Of a DNA stretch of 64,000 nt, positions 36,193 to 45,717 are shown in pieces. Below the pieces are notes generated by a model that saw only the letters and a program-made list of their open reading frames with translations, did not search any database and was not told where the DNA came from. This DNA comes from Trichocoleus desertorum ATA4-8-CV12 (GTDB lineage: Bacteria > Cyanobacteriota > Cyanobacteriia > FACHB-46), in the NCBI GenBank assembly GCA_019358975.1, contig JAHHIL010000002.1, positions 124,001 through 188,000 on the forward strand. Reading direction: 5' to 3'. The stretch's first letter is position 1. Each line of letters begins with the position of its first letter. A program made the translations under genes and the position numbers.

Positions 36193-37287
36193 ATGACTAG
36201 CCAGTTACCCCCGATTTATTTTTATCTTCCTCAAGCCGACTGGCCTGTCGGTAATATGCTCGAGAGTACGAACAGCTATCAAGAGGTTTATAAAAATTGC
36301 CGTTCTACGGGAACGTTCAATTGGATCTTACAAACCTACCTTCGCCTTAAAGAGAATGGTTTTCCTTGCGAACTGGTAGGAAGCATGCCTACTGAAGGGA
36401 TTGTCGTTGCTGGTTTGTCTTCTGTCCCCCCCGATCTACGTCCTAGGCCCAAGCTATTAATTGTGGTGCCGTATGGCGATAAGACTCCCCATCCCTACGC
36501 TCAAGTCCATGTAGTTCAGAACCCTCAGGAAATCCTTAAACCTTACCGCTTACTAGGAGACAGGTATCTATTGCCTGGAGAAAAGTATTATATTCCCCAC
36601 TGGCCACAACCAACTTTAATTCCTCGCAATCCTGATCGAGGCGATCGCTTTGAGACGATTGCTTTCTTTGGCCGGGAAGTCAATATTGTTCCAGAGTTCA
36701 AACACCCACAGTGGCACGAGCAGCTAGGTCACTTAGGACTACAATGGCGCCTTATCAGTAACGTAGAGTACTGGAATGATTACAGCGAAGTAGATGCAGT
36801 CTTAGCAGTACGTAGTTTTAATAAACAAGGGGATTACTACTGGAAGCCAGCTTCCAAGTTGTATAACGCTTGGCATGCGGGTGTACCAGCGATTCTAGGT
36901 TGCGAATCAGCTTACCAAGCAGAGCGGAAGAGCGATTTGGACTATATAGAAGTTGCTTCATTAGATGAGACGCTCTCAGCACTTAAACAACTCAGAGATG
37001 ATCCAGAATCGCGCCGAGCGATCGTTGCCAATGGAAGAATGCGCGCTGAAGAAACCCAACCTGAAAAGCTGATTGCGCGCTGGCGAACCTTTTTTGCAGA
37101 TGTAGCAGTTCCAGCTTATGAACGCTGGTGTAATGGCTCAGAATGGAGCCGAGAAACGTTTTTGATGCGACGACAGCTGGCAATTGAGACACAGGATATG
37201 CGGAAAAACTTGCAACAAGTTCGTAACTATTTAGGACTGCGTAGCCGTTTCCGCACAGTTATGTCTCGTGTTACTGGTACTCCTTAA
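36193..37287 (+). CDS. Putative GT-B glycosyltransferase, paralogue 1 of 3
   Basis: 364 residues. N-terminal part: PPIYFYLPQADWP, FNWILQTYLRLKENGFPCELVGSMP and HPYAQVHVVQNPQE; C-terminal part with DRFETIAFFGRE, DAVLAVRSF and KPASKLYNAWHAGVPAILGCESAYQ, which has the shape of the donor-binding region of GT-B enzymes. About 45-55% similar by eye to the genes at 37372 and 39553, so a local gene triplication. No signal peptide or membrane span. The family is not one I can name. It probably acts on the nucleotide-sugar pool at the cytoplasmic face. Confidence 0.68.
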   Translation: MTSQLPPIYFYLPQADWPVGNMLESTNSYQEVYKNCRSTGTFNWILQTYLRLKENGFPCELVGSMPTEGIVVAGLSSVPPDLRPRPKLLIVVPYGDKTPHPYAQVHVVQNPQEILKPYRLLGDRYLLPGEKYYIPHWPQPTLIPRNPDRGDRFETIAFFGREVNIVPEFKHPQWHEQLGHLGLQWRLISNVEYWNDYSEVDAVLAVRSFNKQGDYYWKPASKLYNAWHAGVPAILGCESAYQAERKSDLDYIEVASLDETLSALKQLRDDPESRRAIVANGRMRAEETQPEKLIARWRTFFADVAVPAYERWCNGSEWSRETFLMRRQLAIETQDMRKNLQQVRNYLGLRSRFRTVMSRVTGTP

Positions 37288-37371
37288 GGATTTATGCCAA
37301 TTTTCAAGCCTTAGTATTATTAGTGTTTATCCATTATTACCTTGCTTGGCCTCCACTTTTTTCCGTACCCT

Positions 37372-38430
37372 ATGCCTGGAAAGCTACCACCAACTTATTT
37401 TTATATCCCTGAGGCCGATTGGCCTGCTGAGATGCCTAAGCATGCTAGTACCTATTGGCAATGGCAGTGTTCTCAGGTAGGTAGCCGAGGGATCTATAAC
37501 TGGACGCTACAAACCTATTTGCAGCTTCGAGATGCAGGCTTTCCGTGTGAACTAGTTGGAACATTGCCCACTGTGGGTATCCTGGTTGCCCACCGAGATT
37601 CGCTCCCTGATGAACTGCGACCAGGACCGCAATCGCTAATCGTTTGCATTCAAGGCGATAAAGCTCGCCACCCTTATGCACAGCTACATCTTGCACAAAA
37701 TTCTCAAGAGGAAATGCTAGTTCGTGGAATCAAACTTTGGCAGAGCTACTACATTCCCTTTTGGCCCCAACCTGGTCTGATTCCTCGTGACTCTAGCGGT
37801 GGCGATCGCTTTGAGAATATTGCCTTCTTTGGTCGAGAGCGTGAACTAGCTGCGGAACTAAAAACTTCAATGTGGCAAGAGCAACTGAGTCAATTAGGCT
37901 TGCAGTGGCAGATTGTTAGTCGCGATCGCTGGCATGATTACAGCCAGGTTGACGCTATTTTGGCAGTACGAAATTTTGGTAAGCAAAGTGATTACCAATG
38001 GAAACCTGCTTCTAAATTAGTCAATGCTTGGCATGCTGGTGTACCTGCTATCTTGAGCCGTGAATCAGCCTACCAAGCCGAGCGCCAAACAGAGTTGGAT
38101 TACATTGAGGTCAACTCAATGGCCGAAATCTTAGCAGCTCTAAAAAAACTACGGGATCACAAAGAGTTGCGAGCAGCAATGGTCGAGAATGGCAGATTAC
38201 GGGCAGAAGCGATCAAACCTACTAAACTAGCTGAGAAATGGAGTGATTTCCTCAAGGATGTTGCCGTTCCAGCCTATGAGCGTTGGTGCGGAGACCCTAG
38301 TTGGCAACGGCAAACCTTTTTGACTCAGCGCTATTTAGCAGTTGAAACAAAGGATTTGCGGCACCAAGCACGAATTATGCGATCGCGAATCTCAGGCCCA
38401 ATCAAAACAGTTTTAGGACGCAGCAAATAA
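37372..38430 (+). CDS. Putative GT-B glycosyltransferase, paralogue 2 of 3
   Basis: About 352 residues from the ATG at 37372, chosen because PGKLPPTYFYIPEADWP then aligns with the paralogues; an upstream start at 37342 adds ten unrelated residues. Same landmarks: YNWTLQTYLQLRDAGFPCELVGTLP, DRFENIAFFGRE, DAILAVRNF and KPASKLVNAWHAGVPAILSRESAYQ. It differs from paralogue 1 mostly in the first 60 residues and at the C-terminus. 84 bp separate it from the first copy, and an inverted repeat (tagagg 38460, cctcta 38489) follows before the next gene. Confidence 0.68.
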   Translation: MPGKLPPTYFYIPEADWPAEMPKHASTYWQWQCSQVGSRGIYNWTLQTYLQLRDAGFPCELVGTLPTVGILVAHRDSLPDELRPGPQSLIVCIQGDKARHPYAQLHLAQNSQEEMLVRGIKLWQSYYIPFWPQPGLIPRDSSGGDRFENIAFFGRERELAAELKTSMWQEQLSQLGLQWQIVSRDRWHDYSQVDAILAVRNFGKQSDYQWKPASKLVNAWHAGVPAILSRESAYQAERQTELDYIEVNSMAEILAALKKLRDHKELRAAMVENGRLRAEAIKPTKLAEKWSDFLKDVAVPAYERWCGDPSWQRQTFLTQRYLAVETKDLRHQARIMRSRISGPIKTVLGRSK

Positions 38431-38516
38431 TATTTTTCTTTAGTACCATTTTTCATACCTAGAGGAAAAGGCGGAGGGTGCTTGAGCCCCTCTAAGAGCA
38501 TAAACTAAACGACTAC

Positions 38517-39437
38517 ATGACAACTTGCTATTTCATCCAAACTCATAAGCATCCAGAACAAATCTATCGGCTTGTTCGAACGATCAAACGGTCTAGTCCA
38601 ACCGCAAAAATATTAATTGGGCATGACTTCATAAATTGTCAGTTAGATTTTTCACCATTGCGTGACCTACCAAATATTGATCTGCTTAAGATTAATTTTT
38701 CCGTAAGGCGGGGTAGATTTTCTCTCCTGCAACCATACCTTAATGCTATCGAATGGCTGCACCAGCATAATCAGGAATTTGATTGGTTGGTCTACCTATC
38801 AGGGCAAGACTACCCTACCCAGTCACTACATCAGATGGAACAATTTTTAAGTGACAGTGGCTACGATGGATTTATGCGCTACTGGGACATTAACTCTCCA
38901 GAAAGTCCTTGGGGAGCAGAAAAAGGACACAGGCGTTATTGCTATCACTATTATGAGTTACCAGATAAATTAGCTAGATGGTTCTTTGTTCGTAGGTCAA
39001 AAATTGAACGACTGTCACCTATCCGATTTTATCCAACCTATGGTTCTCTAATAGGATTACCAGCCCGATCAGTGCCATTTAATGAGAAATTTGTCTGCTA
39101 TGGTGGCAGACAGTGGCATTCTCTGTCCAGAAAGTGTATTAATTTCCTCAGAAATTTCTTCATACAGGATCGATCTCTCATTAATTACTACCAACGAACG
39201 GTTGTTCCCGATGAGTCTTTGATTCAAACAATATTAGTGAATAGTGGTTTATTCCATCTATGTAATGACGATAGACGTTATGTTGATTTCTCAGGCGACC
39301 AAGCAGGACATCCTCGAACATTAACTGTTCAGGACTATGAGACGCTTAAAAGCGAAAAGTTCTCCTTTGCTAGAAAGTTTGATCTCAATGAAGATGTAGA
39401 AATTTTAGATCTGCTTGATGCCAAAATTTTCGGCTAA
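38517..39437 (+). CDS. GT14-like beta-N-acetylglucosaminyltransferase (core-2/I-branching type)
   Basis: 306 residues. Family features: CYFIQTHKHPEQIYRLVRTI at the start, DWLVYLSGQDYPTQSLHQMEQFL (the LSG.DYP signature), GGRQWHSLSRKC and PDESLIQTILVNSG with the probable catalytic acidic pair. GT14 enzymes add branching sugars such as GlcNAc or xylose. The gene is clearly AT-richer than the ones on either side and splits the triplicated paralogues, so it looks inserted. No membrane segment. The linkage and sugar made here are unknown. Confidence 0.82.
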   Translation: MTTCYFIQTHKHPEQIYRLVRTIKRSSPTAKILIGHDFINCQLDFSPLRDLPNIDLLKINFSVRRGRFSLLQPYLNAIEWLHQHNQEFDWLVYLSGQDYPTQSLHQMEQFLSDSGYDGFMRYWDINSPESPWGAEKGHRRYCYHYYELPDKLARWFFVRRSKIERLSPIRFYPTYGSLIGLPARSVPFNEKFVCYGGRQWHSLSRKCINFLRNFFIQDRSLINYYQRTVVPDESLIQTILVNSGLFHLCNDDRRYVDFSGDQAGHPRTLTVQDYETLKSEKFSFARKFDLNEDVEILDLLDAKIFG

Positions 39438-39552
39438 GTAAACTCTGATTTTTTATTTAATAGAAGCTACTAAAGTAGAGACCGTTAAAGCCAGAATTAA
39501 GATTTATTTAGATGGGTACTTCAACTTAAATTAACAAGTATCAGGCACTCCT

Positions 39553-40605
39553 ATGGTTCAAACATTGCCTCCCATTTACTTCTACATCCCTTGCCAAGAT
39601 TTCCCACCTGATGGACTTCCAAAAAATATGGCCGAATATTGGCAATGGAAGTTTTCAGTTTCTGAAAAGTACCGAAGTGGCAAATATGATTGGGTTTTGC
39701 AGACATTCCTCTACTTACAGGAAGCTGGCTTTCCTTGCCAGCTAATTCAGCACTTACCAGAGGAAGGAATCCTAGTTTCTCATCGGGACTTTTTAGCATT
39801 TGATCTACAGCCTCAGCCGAAGGTGCTGATGGTTTGCATCCAGGCAGATCGCCCTAACCATCCCTATGCTCAGCTTCACATCGTTCAAAATTCTCAGGAT
39901 CCCAAGCAGCAGCAACTCAGCAACTTTTGGGAGAGCTATTACATTCCTTTATGGATACAGCCTTCGTTAAAGCCACGCTGTTCTGAACGCGGCGATCGCA
40001 TTGAGAATGTGGCTTACTATGGTATCAAATACAACTTGGCAGCGGAACTAAAAGATCCCGCTTGGCAAGAGCAACTACAAGCTCTCGGGCTGAATTGGCA
40101 AATAGTCAGACCTGAACAATGGCATGACTATAGCAATGTAGACGTCCTGATTGGCGTACGTAGCTTTGAGTATGACGGACAGTATCTCTGGAAGCCTCCT
40201 TCTAAGTTATTGAATGCTTGGCATGCAGGCGTTCCAGCAGTTTTAGGTTGTGAATCTGCATTTAGGGCGCAACGACAAAGTGACCTTGATTATCTCGAAG
40301 TTCACTCCCCAAAGGATACGCTTTCAGCACTAAAGCGATTGCAGAATGAGCCAGAACTCCGCCGAGCTATGATCGAGCACGGCAAAACCCGTGCCAAAGA
40401 TAGCCAACCTGCAAAGATGGTTGAGCGTTGGTGCAACTTCTTGATCAATACGGCAACGCCAGCTTATTACCGCTGGGTGAATGCGAACCCCTGGGGACAG
40501 CAAACTTTCCTCAAGCGTCGCTACCTATTGATTAAGACTCAAGGTTTGCAGCGTCGTTTGCGATCGCTCGTCAGCCCTATTTCTGAGAATGGCAACTGGA
40601 ACTAA
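39553..40605 (+). CDS. Putative GT-B glycosyltransferase, paralogue 3 of 3
   Basis: 350 residues. PPIYFYIPCQDFPPDG, YDWVLQTFLYLQEAGFPCQLIQHLP, HPYAQLHIVQNSQDP, DRIENVAYYGIKYNLAAELKDP and KPPSKLLNAWHAGVPAVLGCESAFR match paralogues 1 and 2. It is the most diverged copy: AFFGRE is AYYGIK, and VLAVR is LIGVR. It lies 115 bp after the GT14-like gene and is convergent with the ABC exporter, 73 bp apart. Separate copies may use different acceptors, as inference. Confidence 0.68.
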   Translation: MVQTLPPIYFYIPCQDFPPDGLPKNMAEYWQWKFSVSEKYRSGKYDWVLQTFLYLQEAGFPCQLIQHLPEEGILVSHRDFLAFDLQPQPKVLMVCIQADRPNHPYAQLHIVQNSQDPKQQQLSNFWESYYIPLWIQPSLKPRCSERGDRIENVAYYGIKYNLAAELKDPAWQEQLQALGLNWQIVRPEQWHDYSNVDVLIGVRSFEYDGQYLWKPPSKLLNAWHAGVPAVLGCESAFRAQRQSDLDYLEVHSPKDTLSALKRLQNEPELRRAMIEHGKTRAKDSQPAKMVERWCNFLINTATPAYYRWVNANPWGQQTFLKRRYLLIKTQGLQRRLRSLVSPISENGNWN

Positions 40606-40678
40606 GCGTTTTTAAAACCTACAAACTATAAGTTAATTTCGTGAGATTTATGGCTTATAGGCTCCAATATCCAGGAAG

Positions 40679-42697
40679 TTAAACTGGAGACTTCATCTCG
40701 GTTGTATCTTCAAGAGACTCTAAAGTTTGTAGTAGCTTAACTGCCGAGTAGTAGGCTTCTTCCGTAAGTTCGTTGGCTTCTTCTGGGTTTTCCGTCATAC
40801 CATCAACGATCAGCTTTAAGGAACCAATCATGGAATTCAGCCGACTACGAATTTCATAAGAGGTTTTGGATAAAGCGTCATGCTTGCTGACTTTGAGGGC
40901 TTCTTGGGTGTCCTCGGAAAACTGCATTAGACATAGGCGGGCATAATAACCACCTTGTTTTAACAGCTCTTCGTGGGAACCTAGCTCTACAACAGAGCCT
41001 TTTTCCATTACCGCGATTTGATGCGCTTTTTGCACCGTGGAGAGTCGGTGAGCAATCACTAAAGTGGTGCGATCGCGGCTCAGTTCGTCTATAGCTTGTT
41101 GCACTAAGCGCTCCGACACTGTATCCAAGGCGCTGGTTGCTTCATCCAAGATCAAGATTTCCGGATTACGCAGAAGGGCACGAGCAATGGCAAGGCGCTG
41201 ACGTTGGCCCCCAGAGAGTAAAACACCGCGATCGCCTAAAGGTGTATCAAAGCCTTGAGGCAACTGGACAATAAACTCGTAAGCATTCGATCGCTTAGCC
41301 GCCTCAATTACATCCTCATCGGTGGCATCCTCTTTACCATAGGCAATATTGTTACGGACTGAATCATTGAACAAGAAGGTGTCTTGGCTAACGATCCCCA
41401 TTGCCCTTCTTAGGGATTGGAGATTAAACTCTCGCAGATCTTGGTTGTCTATAGTGATGCGGCCTTCCGTAGGCTCATAAAACCTAGGCAACAAATCAGC
41501 CATCGTTGACTTTCCGGCACCAGAGGCTCCTACCAAAGCCAACGTTGTTCCTCGTGGTACCCAGAGGTCTACATTTTTCAAAACTAAGCTGTTGCGGCTA
41601 GGATAAGCGAACGAGACATTTTCAAATCGGATGCCCTGCTCTAGTTTCTTATAGGCCACCGCACCACTTTGCATAAAGGGTTTGTTGTCGCGACGGAGGA
41701 AATCAGTGACGCTCTCCACACTAGCCGAGGCATTCGCAAATGCGTTCCGGGCGTTGTTTAACTGACTGATAACGGGAAGGAGCCGAAAGAGGACAAATAA
41801 GTAAGTCAGTAATACAGCCGAGACAGCTTCTAGTTGCTGGAAGAAAAAAGTCCGCCCCACAAAGAGGATTGCTAACACTGCCAGCAGTCCAGACATTTCG
41901 TTCACGGGTCCGATCGCTGCAGAGTTAGCCTGAGATTGAAACTCAGCCTTCTCTCGGATCAGAATCAAATTCTCAAGTTGCTTATATTCTTTTTCTTCAT
42001 TGCCAGCAGCCTTAATGAGGCGAATACCAGTTAAGACATCTAGCAAGCGACTAGAGTAAACGCGGGCGATCTCGGTTAAGGTACGACCAAATTCTTTAGA
42101 GCGATGAATCCAGTATTGATTAGTTAGATTAACTAGTGAAAGTAAGCCTGTAGCAACCAAGGTCAACTGCCAGGATATTGATAGTAATATGCCAACAAAT
42201 ACCAAGATGGTGGCAACAGTTGAAACGAGTTGAAAGATAATTTGAACTGACCTGGCAGTTCGACTGACTTCATTACCAATTCGATTCGTAATATCACCAA
42301 TCTTAATTCGAGTGTAAAAGTCTAAATCAACTTCTAGAAGAATTCTCAATCCTTCTTTTCTGAGATCATTGACTAACAGACGAGCTAAATGACCTGCAGA
42401 CAAGGAGTTAACATATCCAGTTATATTTTTGAGAGCAATGGCAAATAGAATGGCCCCCAGCATTAGCAGTAGTCGATACTGCTCAGGAGCACTATCAAAC
42501 AGACCCATAATTCTTCGGATGATGGGTGGGCCACTATTCAAAACCACATCTTGACCTAAAAAGCCCAGGACTACAGGCACAATTAGAGTGGTGCTAACAC
42601 CGTTAAATAAGGCTCCTGAGAAGCCCAATATAATGGTAATGAAATTCCAAAATGGGTATCGGAGAGCGTACTTTATCAGTAACTGGTTGGGAGACAT
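40679..42697 (-). CDS. MsbA/HepA-type ABC exporter with degenerate histidine-kinase-like tail
   Basis: 672 residues. Six-span permease domain (about 15-330) fused to an ATPase domain (about 345-595): Walker A GASGAGKST, signature LSGGQRQRLAIARA, Walker B ILILDEATSALD and H-loop IAHRLS. It resembles HepA, the heterocyst polysaccharide exporter, and MsbA lipid flippases. The last 75 residues are extra: SYEIRSRLNSMIGSLKLIV and EEANELTEEAYYSAVKLLQTLE align with a HisKA dimerisation helix pair, but the phospho-acceptor His is replaced by Y614. Convergent with the glycosyltransferases, so it is the likely exporter for their product. aggaaac lies upstream of the ATG. Confidence 0.9.
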   Translation of the reverse strand: MSPNQLLIKYALRYPFWNFITIILGFSGALFNGVSTTLIVPVVLGFLGQDVVLNSGPPIIRRIMGLFDSAPEQYRLLLMLGAILFAIALKNITGYVNSLSAGHLARLLVNDLRKEGLRILLEVDLDFYTRIKIGDITNRIGNEVSRTARSVQIIFQLVSTVATILVFVGILLSISWQLTLVATGLLSLVNLTNQYWIHRSKEFGRTLTEIARVYSSRLLDVLTGIRLIKAAGNEEKEYKQLENLILIREKAEFQSQANSAAIGPVNEMSGLLAVLAILFVGRTFFFQQLEAVSAVLLTYLFVLFRLLPVISQLNNARNAFANASASVESVTDFLRRDNKPFMQSGAVAYKKLEQGIRFENVSFAYPSRNSLVLKNVDLWVPRGTTLALVGASGAGKSTMADLLPRFYEPTEGRITIDNQDLREFNLQSLRRAMGIVSQDTFLFNDSVRNNIAYGKEDATDEDVIEAAKRSNAYEFIVQLPQGFDTPLGDRGVLLSGGQRQRLAIARALLRNPEILILDEATSALDTVSERLVQQAIDELSRDRTTLVIAHRLSTVQKAHQIAVMEKGSVVELGSHEELLKQGGYYARLCLMQFSEDTQEALKVSKHDALSKTSYEIRSRLNSMIGSLKLIVDGMTENPEEANELTEEAYYSAVKLLQTLESLEDTTEMKSPV

Positions 42698-42854
42698 TCA
42701 GTGTTTCCTGTTTGTTTCCTGCTAATGGTTTCTAGCTAACAACAAATATTTTTTTATATCTAATATCTGAGATTGTCATTATCTCATTAAAACTTATTTT
42801 TGAAGTCGCCATTTCAAGTTCTAGAATTTAAAGCTTCTATTTTCTGTGCCCAAC

Positions 42855-42878
42855 GATGCACTAAATGATGCACTAAAT
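42855..42878 (+). repeat. Tandem 12-bp duplication upstream of the ABC exporter
   Basis: gatgcactaaat occurs at 42855-42866 and 42867-42878 within the 283-bp AT-rich gap between the exporter start and the end of the NAD operon. The gap has no other feature I can name. A role as an operator is possible but untested. Confidence 0.7.
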
Positions 42879-42980
42879 ATAGTTGGTTCCGCTATATGTT
42901 AGTCAATCTATTTTGGTGATTAGACGCACTCTCAAGGCTGCTTTATGTATTCTTCAAGGCGGTGTAAATATTAAGTGAAG

Positions 42981-43727
42981 TTAAATGAATACAAGCGGTT
43001 TGTCTTTCAACGGAGCAAAGGCATTGGCATCAAAGCGGTAGAGACTTGCGGGGCGTCCTGCTCCTCGCGACACCTTGATACCAGTGTCGTAGAGAAAGCC
43101 GAGCTTGAGCAGACGAGAGCGAAAATTGGAATAGTCAGAAAAATTCTCGCCTAGTACAGTTGTATAAAGTTGGTAGAGGTCGTTGAGCGTAAACAGGTCC
43201 GGTAGTACCTCGAATGCTATAGGACTATATTCCAGCTTGTTACGAAGTCGTTGATACCCATATTGCAGAATTCGATTGTGGTCAAAGGCTAGTTGGGGTA
43301 CTTGCTCTAGGGGATACCAGGCAATACCGCTCACACCATTGGCAACCAGTTCTGCTTCTTCGAACCGTACGAGGGCAAAATAGCTAACTGAAAGATAGCG
43401 CACGCCATAGCTATCCGGGGCTTCTCTGGGGTCGCGACCCAGTTCACCAAAGGTATAAAGCTGTTCTAGGTAAAGGTTTTTGACACGAATTTTTTCAGCC
43501 AAAATCCGATAGGCAGCTTCTTCTAGGGATTCTCCCTGTCGCACCAAGGTTCCGGGCAAACACCACTGACCTAGAAATGGCTCCTCTTGCCGCATGACTA
43601 ATAAAGCTAGGAGGCGGTTCTGAAGGGTATCGACTGAGAAGATGACGTTGTCTACTCCAACTTTGAAGTCCGCTAATGCTGTTTGGGTTACCGGATCTGC
43701 ACTCTTTTTGGGGCGGTGTCCTGGCAT
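42981..43727 (-). CDS. nrtR: Nudix-type regulator of NAD metabolism, NrtR family
   Basis: 248 residues. An N-terminal Nudix-fold domain (about 20-150) whose Nudix box is degenerate ([20 protein letters not shown], with RIL and EKI where catalysis needs RE..EE), then a C-terminal winged helix ([30 protein letters not shown] and [11 protein letters not shown]). This is the NrtR plan: an ADP-ribose-sensing repressor of NAD synthesis. It overlaps the end of nadD by 40 bp and follows pncB-nadD on the same strand, which strongly supports the role. A catalytic Nudix activity is unlikely. Its operator was not located. Confidence 0.87.
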   Translation of the reverse strand: MPGHRPKKSADPVTQTALADFKVGVDNVIFSVDTLQNRLLALLVMRQEEPFLGQWCLPGTLVRQGESLEEAAYRILAEKIRVKNLYLEQLYTFGELGRDPREAPDSYGVRYLSVSYFALVRFEEAELVANGVSGIAWYPLEQVPQLAFDHNRILQYGYQRLRNKLEYSPIAFEVLPDLFTLNDLYQLYTTVLGENFSDYSNFRSRLLKLGFLYDTGIKVSRGAGRPASLYRFDANAFAPLKDKPLVFI

Positions 43728-44287
43728 GCGTACAATTGCTCTTGATGAATATAGGCTTCAACGGTTGGGGATAATGCTTCTGATTGGCCTGCTTCGCGGT
43801 AGGCGGTGGAGGAAATGGCAGGGCCAGTTAAGTCAGCGATCGCAACTTTTGCACCCAGCCGCCTTAATTCCGCCAAATCATTATCCTTTAGAGGGTAACC
43901 TGGCCGTGGAATAACCAAAAGCTTGACTTGTTGCAGTAAGTCTTCTATTCGATACCAAGTAGGCAATTGAGCCACTAAATCTGCCCCGATCGTGAGGGTG
44001 AGATCTGCATCAGGCCATTGCTTACGTGCCTGGTCTACGGTGATCAAGGTCCGAGGGCTGCTAAGTTCTGGCTGCAAACTAATATTGTGCCGTGGCGGTT
44101 CAATATCCTGAATCAACAGCCGCAGCATAGCGCTTCGATGCTCTAGAGGCGTTTGATGAGATTTGAAAGGATTATCAGAAGCCCACACCGCGACGTAGTC
44201 AAAGTGTTGAGATAACCAGCTTAAGATCGCTTGATGCCCAGCGGTCGGTGGGTCAGCACTAGTGCCAAAGAGAGCAATTTTTAGCAT
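43688..44287 (-). CDS. nadD: Nicotinate-nucleotide adenylyltransferase NadD
   Basis: About 199 residues. It adenylates nicotinate mononucleotide to form deamido-NAD. The start [21 protein letters not shown] has the GxFxPxHxGH-type motif with the variant SADPPTAGH, and ISSTAYR near the C-terminus is the second nucleotidyl-transfer motif. The ATG at 44287 is preferred over one 30 bp upstream, since homologues start just before the first strand. The last 40 bp are shared with nrtR in another frame, so the C-terminal 13 residues may be shaped by the overlap. Middle gene of pncB-nadD-nrtR. Confidence 0.88.
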   Translation of the reverse strand: MLKIALFGTSADPPTAGHQAILSWLSQHFDYVAVWASDNPFKSHQTPLEHRSAMLRLLIQDIEPPRHNISLQPELSSPRTLITVDQARKQWPDADLTLTIGADLVAQLPTWYRIEDLLQQVKLLVIPRPGYPLKDNDLAELRRLGAKVAIADLTGPAISSTAYREAGQSEALSPTVEAYIHQEQLYACQDTAPKRVQIR

Positions 44288-44373
44288 AGGGAGTGACAAG
44301 GAAAATGGGTGAGTCATAAAGGAGCATCCAATAGAGGCAGGAGTCTAGAGGTAGGAGTCGCAAATCGTGACTG

Positions 44374-45717
44374 TTAGGCGTGGCGGGTTTTGTCTGTTAG
44401 TTCTAGGAGATGAGCGGAAATTTCCACAGGGGACGGGGATGGGCGATCGAGGCGACGTAGCTCTGCGGGCAAACTAGCCACTGCTGTGGCTGTGCGTTCA
44501 GCGATCGCCTCTAAGGATTCGGGTGGCTGTAAGCGCTCCCCTTGCTTAAAGACTGGTTGTAGCAATGGTTGCTCGTGCTGAGAAACTTCTGTAATCAACC
44601 CTAAGCGATCGCCCTGGATTTGTCCGTGTTCAAAGCGGCGAAAAATTTGCTTACGCCCTGGATAAGTTAGCTTACCGCTAGCCTCTTTCATGACAGGGAG
44701 ACCATCCAGTTCGACTAACTTATACACGCCATTGACAGGCTCTCCAGTGACTAATCGGGTGCCTACACCGTAGCCATCGATGCAAGCGCCTGCGGCCCGC
44801 AGTTCTGCAATTTTCCACTCGTCTAGATCCCCACTGGCAAAAATGGGCACGCCTGGAAGCCGCGATCGCACTTGCTGAGAGAGCGCCAGCAAATCGCCAG
44901 AATCAATTCTTACTCCTTCCAGGGTCATGGTGCCAGCTTTGACTTGCTGAGCGAGTTGATCGGCAGCGGCGATCGTGTTGTAGGTGTCGATTAGCAGAGG
45001 AGCCCCCGGGAAGTAGCGGTGAAAGGCGGTAAACGCTTCGATTTCACTTCCTTGGACGGCAGCTAAAGCCATCACTAAAGAGTGAGCCATCGTCCCGGCG
45101 GGCTGACGACCGAGCTGGAAAGCTGCCAGCACATTGGAGGTGGCATCTAAGCCAGCAGCTAAAGCGGCTCTTGCGGCCCAGAGTGCGGCCTGGGGGCCAA
45201 AAGCGCGACGAGTGCCAAACTCTAGCAACACGGCTTGCTGACCCGCTGCATCTCGGATTCGGGCGGCGCGGGTAGCAATGAGCGTTTGGTAGTTCAGCAC
45301 ATTGAGTAGATAGGTTTCTACAATTTGGGCTTGCCACAAAGGTGCTTCGATTCTTAACAGCGGTTCGTTGGCGAAGACAACAGTCCCTTCTGGAACGGCC
45401 CAAACATCTCCGGTAAAGCGAGCCGTTTCTAGCAAGCTCCAGAAGCGATCGGGGGCTTGGCTAAAAATGCCACTGGCTTGTAGAGCTGCAATTTGCGTTG
45501 CACTAAATTTGAGTTGTTCTAAGTACTCCAGTGCTTGAGCCAAACCCATCGCCACTAGATAGCCAAAATTCTCTGGTAAGCGTCGCACGGTTAGCTCAAA
45601 ACTAGCCCGACGCTGCTCAATACCTTCCCCGGTATAGCAGGCGGTCATGGTGAGCTGATAGAGATCGGTCAGCAAACTATAGTCTTCTGGCTGTAGCGTC
45701 AGCTCTAAATTGGCCAC
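44374..45717 (-). CDS. pncB: Nicotinate phosphoribosyltransferase PncB
   Basis: 447 residues. First enzyme of the Preiss-Handler salvage route: nicotinate plus PRPP gives nicotinate mononucleotide. Motifs: SLLTDLYQLTM at the start, EFGTRRAFGPQAAL, GTMAHSLVMAL with the catalytic-site His, and RIDSGDLLALS near 270. The length is normal for the short bacterial form. It leads the operon, 86 bp before nadD, and its product is NadD's substrate. The regulator NrtR is encoded last. A promoter and NrtR operator should lie in 45718-45850 but none was recognised. Confidence 0.93.
   Translation of the reverse strand: MANLELTLQPEDYSLLTDLYQLTMTACYTGEGIEQRRASFELTVRRLPENFGYLVAMGLAQALEYLEQLKFSATQIAALQASGIFSQAPDRFWSLLETARFTGDVWAVPEGTVVFANEPLLRIEAPLWQAQIVETYLLNVLNYQTLIATRAARIRDAAGQQAVLLEFGTRRAFGPQAALWAARAALAAGLDATSNVLAAFQLGRQPAGTMAHSLVMALAAVQGSEIEAFTAFHRYFPGAPLLIDTYNTIAAADQLAQQVKAGTMTLEGVRIDSGDLLALSQQVRSRLPGVPIFASGDLDEWKIAELRAAGACIDGYGVGTRLVTGEPVNGVYKLVELDGLPVMKEASGKLTYPGRKQIFRRFEHGQIQGDRLGLITEVSQHEQPLLQPVFKQGERLQPPESLEAIAERTATAVASLPAELRRLDRPSPSPVEISAHLLELTDKTRHA

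Noticed and set aside
31829-42697. The glycan island as a mobile genomic island
   Set aside because: There is no integrase, tRNA edge or direct terminal repeat. AT-richer genes suggest some transfer but not a mobile unit.
44374-45403. Minus-strand 119-codon frame in another phase within pncB
   Set aside because: Arg/Ser/Cys-rich product is a shadow of the well-conserved pncB frame.
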